A stretch of DNA of 11,556 nt from Pseudomonadota bacterium (GTDB lineage Bacteria > Pseudomonadota > Alphaproteobacteria > Rhizobiales > Xanthobacteraceae): the NCBI GenBank assembly GCA_963205465.1, contig CAUJKG010000040.1:1-11556 (forward strand), in the 5' to 3' direction. Positions within the stretch are counted from its first letter, which is position 1. Every line of letters starts with the position of its first letter. Shown piece by piece: positions 6,914-11,556 of this stretch. The notes beneath the pieces were generated by a model. That model did no database searches and was not told the DNA's origin. It saw only the letters and a program-made list of their open reading frames with translations. A program made the position numbers and the translations under genes.

Positions 6914-7834
6914 GTGCAAACCATTCTCGGCGCCTCCGGACAAATCGGGCATGAACTGGCAGTCCACCTGAAGCGCGACTTCACGAGCAACATCCGCCTC
7001 GTGAGCAGAAACCCGAAAAAGGTGAACGACAGCGACGAGCTTTGCCGGGCTGACCTGCTCGATGCCGATGACACCCTGCGCGCAGTGCAAGGTTCTGACA
7101 TCGTCTATCTGACCGCCGGACTGCCGATGGATACCCGGCTTTGGGTCGAGCAATGGCCCGTGATCATGAAGAACGTGATCGCTGCCTGCGCTGCGCAGGA
7201 CGCGCGGCTGGTGTTTTTCGACAACACCTACATGTATCCACAGACCGACGAGCCGCAGACGGAAGACACTCCTTTCCGTCCTTACGGGGAGAAAGGGCGG
7301 GTCCGCGCCGCAATCGCCAAGGAATTGCTCAGGGCGATCGAACAGAAGCGCGTGACTGCGCTGCTCTGCCGGGCCCCCGAATTCTATGGACCCGGCAAGA
7401 CCCAGAGCATCACCAACACCTCGATCATCGAACCCTTGGCGCAGGGCAAGGCCGCCAGAGTTTTGCTGCGCGACGACACGCTTCGCAGCCTGATCTACAC
7501 ACCGGATGCAAGCCGGGCGATGGCGCTGCTCGGCAACACACCCGATGCTTACGGCCAGACATGGCACCTGCCCTGCGACGACAATCGCCTCACCTACCGC
7601 GCGTTCATCGAACTCGCTGCAGCGCAGTTCGGCACCCTGCCTCGTTACCGGGTCATCAAGCGGTGGCAGTTGCGATTGGCGGGTCAGTTTAGCCGCACCA
7701 TCCGGGATGCCGCAGAGTTGTTACCGCGATACGAGAGCGACAATATTTTTGTATCGGACAAATTCAAGACGCGGTTTCCGGAATTTCGGGTCACGACATT
7801 CCGCGAAGGACTGGCTTCCATTCGCGATCAATGA
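6914..7834 (+). CDS. NAD-dependent epimerase/dehydratase-like (SDR) protein
   Basis: Rossmann-fold protein of 306 residues resembling extended or atypical short-chain dehydrogenase/reductases that act on nucleotide sugars or similar substrates. The dinucleotide-binding turn GASGQIG is at residues 6-12, followed by VSRNPKKV at the end of the second strand, ADLLDADDTLRAVQGSDIVYLTAG (residues about 46-69) and VFFDNTYMYP (about 105-114). The classical Tyr-x-x-x-Lys pair is not clear (PYGEKG near residue 136 is the nearest), so catalysis may be atypical. The start is GTG 6914, with GAGAGGG at 6901-6907 as ribosome site; an ATG at 6909 reads straight into TAG. It lies 21 bases after the crotonase gene and sits between two copies of an 18-base repeat derived from the end of that gene, so it may be a later arrival at this locus. 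Substrate unknown. Confidence 0.8.
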   Translation: MQTILGASGQIGHELAVHLKRDFTSNIRLVSRNPKKVNDSDELCRADLLDADDTLRAVQGSDIVYLTAGLPMDTRLWVEQWPVIMKNVIAACAAQDARLVFFDNTYMYPQTDEPQTEDTPFRPYGEKGRVRAAIAKELLRAIEQKRVTALLCRAPEFYGPGKTQSITNTSIIEPLAQGKAARVLLRDDTLRSLIYTPDASRAMALLGNTPDAYGQTWHLPCDDNRLTYRAFIELAAAQFGTLPRYRVIKRWQLRLAGQFSRTIRDAAELLPRYESDNIFVSDKFKTRFPEFRVTTFREGLASIRDQ

Positions 7835-7881
7835 AACACGCGGAGAGACACCGCGCGCCGGATTTCACGAAGGTGGCGTGA
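7831..7881 (+). other. 16-codon ORF, probable remnant of a second crotonase-gene 3' end
   Basis: ATG 7831 overlaps the epimerase stop (ATGA) and opens a 16-codon frame reading MKHAERHRAPDFTKVA, ended by TGA 7879-7881. Its last ten codons match the end of the crotonase protein (ERRPPDFTKVS), with codon-level identity over PDFTKV. It is best read as a relic of a duplicated or interrupted crotonase gene rather than a working peptide, though the ATGA overlap would allow translational coupling. Confidence 0.5.
7858..7875 (+). repeat. 18-base direct repeat, copy 2 (after the epimerase gene)
   Basis: Identical to 6869-6886, 989 bases downstream. It is again followed in frame by one codon and a TGA stop. 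Together the two copies bracket the epimerase gene. Confidence 0.9.
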
Positions 7882-7891
7882 GCATTACCCC

Positions 7892-8563
7892 TCAAGCCGC
7901 AACGCCGCCGGCGACCTTCCTGCCCTCCGCCTTCCACTGCGGAAAGCCGTCCTGCATGCGCCGCACACGATAGCCGCGCGCACGCAACTGGGCGGCAGCT
8001 TCGAACGAAAGAATGCAATACGGGCCGCGGCAATAGGCAACGATCTCCATCCGCTTCGGCAATTCGGCAAGGCGCAACTTCAATGCGGCAATCGGAATGT
8101 TCAGCGCGCCCGGAAGATGCCCGGCCGTGAACTCTTCGTTCGATCTTACATCGATGACCGTGACCGCGTTTTCTTTCATCAAGCGCGCAAGCTCGCTGCG
8201 GCTCACGGCTTCCTTGTCGTCGAGCGAAAGAAAGTGCTTACGCATGGTCTCGCTGAACGCGGCAATATTCGTTTCCGCGATCGCGCTGAGCGCGGCGACC
8301 GCATGCAGCACCCGTTCGTCGGCGAGCCGATAAATCACCTGCTTGCCCTGCCGCTCCGCTTCCACGCAGCCGAAGCGGCGTAACAACTGCAGATGCTGCG
8401 AAGCGTTCGCGAGCGACAGTCCCGTAAACGCCGCGATACTTTCGACCGGTCTCGGACCCTGCGCCAGGCATTCGATCAGCACCAGACGATGCGCATGACC
8501 GAGACAGCGCCCCAGCTCGGCGGTCCACGCGAACAATTCCCGTTTTGGGTTGTGTCTAGCCAC
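7892..8563 (-). CDS. ArsR-family regulator fused to a rhodanese domain
   Basis: Protein of 223 residues in two parts. Residues about 12-100 form a winged helix of the ArsR/SmtB type: LGHAHRLVLIECLAQGPRPVES, then the recognition segment LSLANASQHLQLLRR (49-63) and the wing VEAERQGKQVIYRLAD. The classical ELCVC metal site of ArsR is absent, but Cys20, Cys32 and Cys66 are present. Residues about 125-215 form a rhodanese domain: VTVIDVRSNEEFTAGHLPGALNIP, then the active loop YCRGPYC with Cys178 as the persulfide-carrying cysteine and Cys183 next to it, and GFPQW near the end. Such fusions are known repressors; reactive sulfur or thiol stress is a plausible signal. The start is GTG 8563: GAGG lies 5 bases upstream, and no other start precedes the domain. 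It is divergent from an MFS gene with an inverted repeat between them, suggesting control of that gene and of itself. Confidence 0.88.
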   Translation of the reverse strand: MARHNPKRELFAWTAELGRCLGHAHRLVLIECLAQGPRPVESIAAFTGLSLANASQHLQLLRRFGCVEAERQGKQVIYRLADERVLHAVAALSAIAETNIAAFSETMRKHFLSLDDKEAVSRSELARLMKENAVTVIDVRSNEEFTAGHLPGALNIPIAALKLRLAELPKRMEIVAYCRGPYCILSFEAAAQLRARGYRVRRMQDGFPQWKAEGRKVAGGVAA

Positions 8564-8573
8564 AGGCGCCTCG

Positions 8574-8579
8574 TTGACT
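8574..8579 (+). promoter_or_regulatory. Possible -35 box of the MFS gene
   Basis: TTGACT at 8574-8579 is close to the -35 consensus. The region 17-18 bases downstream (GATTGA or ATTGAT) is a poor -10, so the promoter is tentative. The inverted repeat at 8581-8600 would lie between the two boxes, where a repressor blocks transcription. Confidence 0.3.
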
Positions 8580-8580
8580 C

Positions 8581-8600
8581 ATTCAAGAGAATACTTGATT
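8581..8600. promoter_or_regulatory. Inverted-repeat operator candidate for the ArsR-rhodanese regulator
   Basis: ATTCAAG (8581-8587) and CTTGATT (8594-8600) around AGAATA form an inverted repeat with TCAAG/CTTGA perfectly matched and one further outer pair. It lies 18-37 bases upstream of the regulator's GTG and about 37 bases before the MFS start, within the only intergenic space. Its AT-rich dyad shape is typical of ArsR/SmtB-family operators. It may serve both genes. Confidence 0.55.
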
Positions 8601-8636
8601 GATGCCGGCAGGGAAAGCGCAGCAAGGACGATACCC

Positions 8637-9842
8637 GTGAGCGGCCAGAATCCAACGAACAACACCGTCGCCCGGAGAAACATCTTCGTCCTGACCGCAG
8701 CCCAGGCACTGGGCGCTTCAAGTCCGCCGATCATCGTTTCGCTCGGCGGTCTGGTCGGTCAGTCGCTGGCTTCTTCCCCCGCGCTCGCGACGCTCCCGGT
8801 CAGCGTTTTCAATCTGGGACTGGCCATCGGCACCTTGCCGGCCGCCTATTTCATGCGCCGGCTGGGACGGCGGCACGCTTATCTGTTCGGAGCGCTGTTC
8901 GGAATCGCCGCCGGCCTCATTGCGGCGTTCGGCATTGCGTCGGCGTCGTTTATTCTGTTTTGCCTCGGTACGTTCACCGCCGGATTTTATGGCGCTTACG
9001 TCCAGAGCTATCGTTTTGCCGCGACCGATATGGCAACCGGCGACCTGCGCGCCAAAGCTATTTCCTGGGTGATGGTCGGGGGCCTGGCCGCCGCGGTGAT
9101 CGGCCCGCAACTCGTCATCTGGACCCGAAACGCAATTCCCGGAACGGCTTTCGCCGGCAGCTTCCTGAGCCAGGCTGCGCTGGCCATGCTGGCGATACCG
9201 GTATTGCTGCTCCTTCGCTCTCCTCCGCCGCCGAAAGCCGCCGCGACTTCTGAGCCTGATGGCAGCCGAACAATGCTTCAGATTCTTGCCACGCCCCGCT
9301 TCCTGCTTGCGGTCATCGCCGGCGTGGTTTCCTACGGCCTGATGACCTTCGTCATGACGGCAGCGCCGGTGGCCATGGTCGGCCATGGCCACTCGGTCGA
9401 TCACGCGGCTCTCGGGATTCAGTGGCATGTGCTCGCGATGTTCGGGCCGAGCTTCTTTACCGGCTATCTGATCAGCTGGTTCGGCAAGGAACGCGTGACC
9501 GCCACCGGCCTCCTGCTGATCGCGGTTTCCGCGGTCATCGCTCTTTCCGGACTTCACCTGGCGCATTTCTGGGTTTCGCTGATCGTGCTGGGGATCGGCT
9601 GGAATTTCGGCTTCATCGGCGCGACCGCGATGGTGGCCGATGCGCACGCGCCTTCGGAGCGGAACAAGGTGCAAGGCACCAACGACTTTCTGGTCTTCGG
9701 CGTGGTCGCGGCTGCGTCGTTCTTCTCGGGAAATCTTCTGCATGCTTCCGGCTGGCAGACGATCAACTGGCTGGTCTTTCCCGCAGTCGCTTTTGTGCTG
9801 GTGCCGCTGATATGGCGATCGGGTTCGGCGCGAAAATCCTGA
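8637..9842 (+). CDS. MFS transporter, divergent partner of the ArsR-rhodanese regulator
   Basis: Inner-membrane transporter of 401 residues with about 12 hydrophobic helices, in two halves joined by a polar loop at about 194-215 (RSPPPPKAAATSEPDGS). The loop between helices 2 and 3 carries YFMRRLGRRH (71-80), the G-x-x-x-D/R-R-x-G-R-R motif of the superfamily. The second half has a histidine-rich stretch, GHGHSVDH (His250, 252, 256), and WHVLAMFGPSFFTG (263-276). The start is GTG 8637: AAGGA lies about 7 bases upstream, and the frame continues upstream only into the regulator's promoter. Adjacent position and the operator candidate suggest that the ArsR-rhodanese protein represses it. Substrate unknown; export of a sulfur compound, thiol or metal(loid) adduct is an inference from context only. 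Confidence 0.85.
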   Translation: MSGQNPTNNTVARRNIFVLTAAQALGASSPPIIVSLGGLVGQSLASSPALATLPVSVFNLGLAIGTLPAAYFMRRLGRRHAYLFGALFGIAAGLIAAFGIASASFILFCLGTFTAGFYGAYVQSYRFAATDMATGDLRAKAISWVMVGGLAAAVIGPQLVIWTRNAIPGTAFAGSFLSQAALAMLAIPVLLLLRSPPPPKAAATSEPDGSRTMLQILATPRFLLAVIAGVVSYGLMTFVMTAAPVAMVGHGHSVDHAALGIQWHVLAMFGPSFFTGYLISWFGKERVTATGLLLIAVSAVIALSGLHLAHFWVSLIVLGIGWNFGFIGATAMVADAHAPSERNKVQGTNDFLVFGVVAAASFFSGNLLHASGWQTINWLVFPAVAFVLVPLIWRSGSARKS

Positions 9843-9875
9843 CGGCATGAGCCCCCTAAGAACATCACGACAACC

Positions 9876-9903
9876 TTGACATTTTCCTGTATAGGATTAT
9901 ATT
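9876..9903 (+). promoter_or_regulatory. Near-consensus promoter facing non-coding DNA
   Basis: TTGACA (9876-9881) is a perfect -35 box; TATATT (9898-9903) is a close -10 box, 16 bases away. The spacer contains TCCTGTATAGGA (9885-9896), a palindrome with arms TCCT/AGGA where a regulator could bind. A transcript would start at about 9910, immediately before the first hairpin (9912-9964). No protein gene follows on this strand until 10925. Confidence 0.6.
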
Positions 9904-9911
9904 CATATTCG

Positions 9912-9964
9912 TTCCGGCCTTGCTACAGGGCGCTTTGCTTCGCGTAACAAAGCGTGGGCCGGAA
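9912..9964. repeat. Two-tier hairpin following the promoter
   Basis: The outer stem TTCCGGCC (9912-9919) pairs with GGCCGGAA (9957-9964), and the inner stem CGCTTTG (9931-9937) pairs with CAAAGCG (9948-9954). Both are perfect. There is no T-run after it, so a simple terminator for the MFS gene is unlikely. Confidence 0.6.
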
Positions 9965-9977
9965 GCGGTGGCCGCAA

Positions 9978-10001
9978 TTTGTCTCTGGCGCGAGAGACGA
10001 A
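9978..10001. repeat. Hairpin GTCTCT/AGAGAC
   Basis: GTCTCT (9981-9986) pairs with AGAGAC (9993-9998) around GGCGCG. The stem extends by TTT (9978-9980) against GAA (9999-10001) with one G-U pair, giving nine pairs. Confidence 0.5.
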
Positions 10002-10125
10002 GTGCGGCGGCTGAAGTCGCGATGGTTCCGGCGAGCCTTTCCGCTCGTCACAGGGGCCTTCCTTTGGCGGTTTCGTGCCAGCGCGTGCCAATGCGCGAAC
10101 ACGAAAACCGAGGAGGTCCGCCAGC

Positions 10126-10149
10126 GGAGGATAGCTTGGTCAGTCCTCC
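10126..10149. repeat. Hairpin GGAGGA/TCCTCC
   Basis: GGAGGA (10126-10131) and TCCTCC (10144-10149) form a perfect six-base stem with a 12-base loop, one of several stems in this non-coding stretch. Confidence 0.4.
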
Positions 10150-10194
10150 GGGGGCCGCGCGTATAGGCCGTAACACCATCGTGCGAAGTCTTTA

Positions 10195-10254
10195 CTTGGC
10201 ACGAATGGCGAACGCGCTTGCCGCTTGCGGCATTCGCGAAAAGAAGTCGCCAAG
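10195..10254. repeat. Nested stem CTTGGC/GCCAAG with CGAATG/CATTCG
   Basis: CTTGGC (10195-10200) pairs with GCCAAG (10249-10254). Inside it CGAATG (10202-10207) pairs with CATTCG (10231-10236). Both are perfect, forming a two-step stem-loop typical of structured RNA or palindromic repeat elements. Confidence 0.5.
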
Positions 10255-10358
10255 CGTGCCGGGACGCCGGGATCTACCCGACCTCGCGGTGACTACCTCG
10301 TCTGCACTTTTTTCTCGTGCGGGCGGCCGCAGGGATCGGCGAAACCCCTGGCGTCCCT

Positions 10359-10381
10359 GCCGCCTTTCTTTTGGAGGCGGC
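10359..10381. repeat. Hairpin GCCGCC/GGCGGC
   Basis: GCCGCC (10359-10364) and GGCGGC (10376-10381) form a perfect stem. An alternative stem GCAGGGA (10329-10335) with TCCCTGC (10354-10360) shares two of its bases, so the two folds exclude each other. Confidence 0.4.
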
Positions 10382-10457
10382 ACATTCAAACTCCGGCTCG
10401 GAAGAGCACGGGAATGCTGCCTCCTGCGCTCTTGGCTCGCTTCCCTCCGCAAAACAA

Positions 10458-10480
10458 ATGGCCGGGACAAGCCCGGCCAT
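10458..10480. repeat. Rhizobial intergenic palindrome (REP-like)
   Basis: ATGGCCGGG (10458-10466) and CCCGGCCAT (10472-10480) are perfect nine-base inverted arms around ACAAG. From memory, this ATGGCCGGGACAAG-type palindrome is highly repeated in intergenic DNA of Bradyrhizobium and relatives and gives rise to spurious small frames such as GRDKPGH and MAGLVPAI. Only one copy is seen in this window. Confidence 0.7.
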
Positions 10481-10501
10481 GAGGAATTGCTGTGAGAAGG
10501 C

Positions 10502-10528
10502 GTTGCGCGCTGCTGGTCGGCGCGCAAC
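10502..10528 (-). terminator. Strong hairpin just after the YqaE-like gene
   Basis: GTTGCGCGC (10502-10510) and GCGCGCAAC (10520-10528) form a perfect nine-base GC-rich stem, 7 bases beyond the TAA of the minus-strand gene at 10536. Position suggests a transcription terminator or mRNA-end protector. There is no T-run after it in the minus direction, so intrinsic termination is not assured. Confidence 0.45.
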
Positions 10529-10535
10529 TGAATCC

Positions 10536-10784
10536 TTACGGCCGCCAACCTGGCGGCGGGCCATAGCGCTCGATGGCGTCGACGAGTTCGCGATGACGGC
10601 GCGAGTCGTTGCGCATGGCGATGGCGGCGATCGCATGACCGGAAGGGATCAGCCACGCCGGCCAGAAAAACCAGCCGATGACAAAGCAGACCGCCCACAG
10701 GATCATGCTGAAAATCGCGGCAAAGGGCTGCCCGTTCAAAAGCAGGCCCAGCGGCGGCAGAAAGAAGGCAACAAAGTAGATCAT
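10536..10784 (-). CDS. YqaE/Pmp3-like small membrane protein
   Basis: Protein of 82 residues beginning MIYFVAFFLPPLGLLLNGQP. The FLPPLG start of the first helix, a second hydrophobic stretch (about residues 20-45) containing GWFFWPAW, and small overall size fit the YqaE/Pmp3 family of two-helix membrane proteins, which are linked to membrane potential and stress in other organisms. This copy is longer than the usual 50-60 residues. The second half has an IPSGHAIAAIAMRN segment and a charged tail (NDSRRHRELVDAIERYGPPPGW), so membership is probable but not typical. The start ATG 10784 has AAGGAGG seven bases upstream, an excellent ribosome site; a longer open frame upstream lacks one. It is divergent from the drug-efflux gene, 140 bases away. 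No close promoter could be placed. Confidence 0.7.
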   Translation of the reverse strand: MIYFVAFFLPPLGLLLNGQPFAAIFSMILWAVCFVIGWFFWPAWLIPSGHAIAAIAMRNDSRRHRELVDAIERYGPPPGWRP

Positions 10785-10924
10785 CGGCGGGCCTCCTTCG
10801 GGTCCCGCGGAAGATGTAGGAAGCCGCACGTCTACCGCAAGGCAGCATTGAACCGTCGAAGGTGACGGCGCGTTGCCGGAAGGCTATCCCCTTGCGCCTT
10901 TGTGCCCGGAATCACCCACCCCGC

Positions 10925-11556
10925 ATGCGCCGCGAAATCCTCGTCCCCCTCATCATCGCCACCGCGCTCTTCATGGAGAACGTGGACTCGAGCGTGATCG
11001 CCACCTCGCTGCCGGAAATCGCGCGCGACCTGAAGGTGGATCCGATCGGGCTGAAGCTGGCATTGACCTCCTATCTGCTCTCGCTCGCCGTGTTCATTCC
11101 GATCTCGGGCTGGATGGCCGACCGCTTCGGCGCGCGCACCGTGTTCCGCGCAGCGATCGTGATCTTCACACTCGGATCGCTCGCCTGCGGATTTGCGGTG
11201 TCGCTTGCCGATCTCGTGCTCTACCGCGTCATCCAGGGCATCGGCGGCGCGATGATGGTGCCGGTCGGCCGGCTCGTAATCCTCCGGCTCGTGCCGAAGC
11301 ACGAACTGGTTTCCGCACTGGCCTGGCTCGTGGTGCCGGCGATGATCGGCCCGATGATCGGGCCGCCGCTCGGCGGCTTCATCACTACCTATTTCCACTG
11401 GCGCTGGATTTTCTGGATCAACATTCCGATCGGCATCATCGGCTTCTTGCTGGCGACGAAATACATCGACGACATCCGCGAGGACAAAGTGCCGCCGCTC
11501 GATGTCACGGGCTTCATCCTGTCCGGGATCGGCCTGACCGGCCTCGCCTTCGGATT
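10925..11556 (+). CDS. DHA2-family MFS drug efflux transporter (3' end outside window)
   Basis: First 210 residues of an inner-membrane proton-coupled exporter of the drug:H+ antiporter 2 (EmrB/QacA-like, 14 helices) group. Family marks: FMENVDSSVIATSLPEIARDL at about residues 17-37 (helix 1, the D-x-S/T-V-I-x-x-x-L-P motif), GWMADRFGART near 62-72 (motif A between helices 2 and 3), YRVIQGIGGAMMVP near 98-112 (motif B), and GPMIGPPLGGF near 141-151 (motif C of antiporters). ATG 10925 is chosen because the conserved N-terminus follows closely; TTG 10892 would add 11 residues. Neither has a clear ribosome site. The gene runs off the right edge, so partner genes such as an EmrA-type adaptor or TetR regulator cannot be seen. 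Substrate unknown. Confidence 0.88.
   Translation, partial: MRREILVPLIIATALFMENVDSSVIATSLPEIARDLKVDPIGLKLALTSYLLSLAVFIPISGWMADRFGARTVFRAAIVIFTLGSLACGFAVSLADLVLYRVIQGIGGAMMVPVGRLVILRLVPKHELVSALAWLVVPAMIGPMIGPPLGGFITTYFHWRWIFWINIPIGIIGFLLATKYIDDIREDKVPPLDVTGFILSGIGLTGLAFG

Larger units (their letters stand above)
9843..10535. other. Intergenic region of about 690 bases without credible protein gene
   Basis: This stretch begins after the MFS stop and ends at the YqaE stop. Several open frames exist on both strands, but they are arginine- and proline-rich, overlap one another and use TTG or have no ribosome site, as expected in GC-rich non-coding DNA. It holds a near-consensus promoter at 9876-9903, then a series of inverted repeats from 9912 to 10480, including the palindrome at 10458-10480. 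It may be an interspersed repeat cluster of the kind found in Bradyrhizobium-like genomes, or a structured RNA; see the separate entries. Confidence 0.6.

Noticed and set aside
6086..7567. 493-codon open frame on the minus strand opposite the crotonase and epimerase genes
   Set aside because: It spans two well-supported plus-strand genes and their gap, with shadow-type composition and no recognisable domain.
8718..9848. 376-codon open frame opposite the MFS gene
   Set aside because: It is arginine-, glutamine- and histidine-rich shadow coding opposite a typical transporter, without motif or ribosome site.
9912..9964. Intrinsic terminator of the MFS gene
   Set aside because: The stem is strong, but it starts 70 bases past the stop, lies behind a promoter and is not followed by a T-run.
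9912..10315. Known structured RNAs (RNase P RNA, tmRNA, 6S, cobalamin or SAM riboswitch) in the hairpin-rich stretch
   Set aside because: I looked for the signature strings of these RNAs, such as GAGGAAAGTCC for RNase P, and found none. A covariance-model search would be needed to exclude divergent forms.
9920..10495. 191-codon plus-strand frame from TTG 9920 downstream of the orphan promoter
   Set aside because: It is positioned to be expressed from the 9876 promoter, but TTG lies inside the first hairpin and has no ribosome site. The product is low-complexity Arg/Pro/Ala/Ser and ends in NGRDKPGHEELL, typical of translated rhizobial palindromes.
10192..10848. 218-codon minus-strand frame over the hairpin region and the YqaE gene
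   Set aside because: It overlaps the YqaE-like gene in another frame; the rest is arginine-rich translation of repeat DNA (SWPGLSRPF from the palindrome).
10832..11398. 188-codon minus-strand frame opposite the DHA2 transporter
   Set aside because: Antisense shadow of a clear MFS gene; His/Glu/Arg-rich with no motif.

Overview
The window looks like chromosomal DNA from a high-GC alphaproteobacterium, most likely a Hyphomicrobiales (Rhizobiales) member close to Bradyrhizobium and its relatives. The protein flavours (guaB, an RsmB-type methyltransferase, MAPEG pairs, crotonase-family and DHA2 transporters) fit this. So does an ATGGCCGGG/CCCGGCCAT palindrome at 10458-10480, of a type I recall as scattered through Bradyrhizobium-like intergenic DNA. 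No tRNA, rRNA, CRISPR array or intact transposase gene was found.

Layout. (i) 1-3317, minus strand: a tight five-gene cluster reading a secreted NADase-type glycan-binding-like protein, two tandem MAPEG paralogues, an MTA/SAH-nucleosidase-like enzyme and an RsmB/NOP rRNA cytosine methyltransferase that runs off the left edge. Gaps are 4 to 14 bases, so co-transcription is likely. (ii) 3385-4440, plus strand: a small membrane protein with two helices and a Tat-type exported protein, both of unknown function. (iii) 4442-5917, minus strand: guaB (IMP dehydrogenase), ending one base from its convergent neighbour. (iv) 6119-7881, plus strand: a crotonase-fold enzyme with a delta3,delta2-enoyl-CoA isomerase-like active site, then an NAD-dependent epimerase-like SDR. 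An 18-base copy of the 3' end of the crotonase gene recurs after the epimerase, marking a duplication or insertion scar. (v) 7892-9842: an ArsR-rhodanese fusion regulator divergent from an MFS transporter, with an inverted-repeat operator candidate between them. (vi) 9843-10535: about 690 bases without a credible protein gene. It opens with a near-consensus promoter (TTGACA-16-TATATT), is dense in hairpins and carries the rhizobial palindrome. (vii) 10536-10784, minus strand: a YqaE/Pmp3-like small membrane protein, divergent from a DHA2 drug-efflux MFS gene (10925 onward) cut by the right edge.

Working together. The left cluster joins RNA modification and SAM by-product recycling (MTA/SAH nucleosidase with a SAM-dependent rRNA methyltransferase) to two MAPEG membrane proteins. 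The ArsR-rhodanese/MFS pair looks like a self-contained sensor-exporter unit for sulfur or thiol stress. The rest are mostly single-gene units. Nothing here is clearly a new defence or mobile system. The points most worth a second look are the 18-base repeats around the epimerase, the orphan promoter leading into a hairpin-rich non-coding stretch, and the ArsR-rhodanese/MFS pair with its operator.
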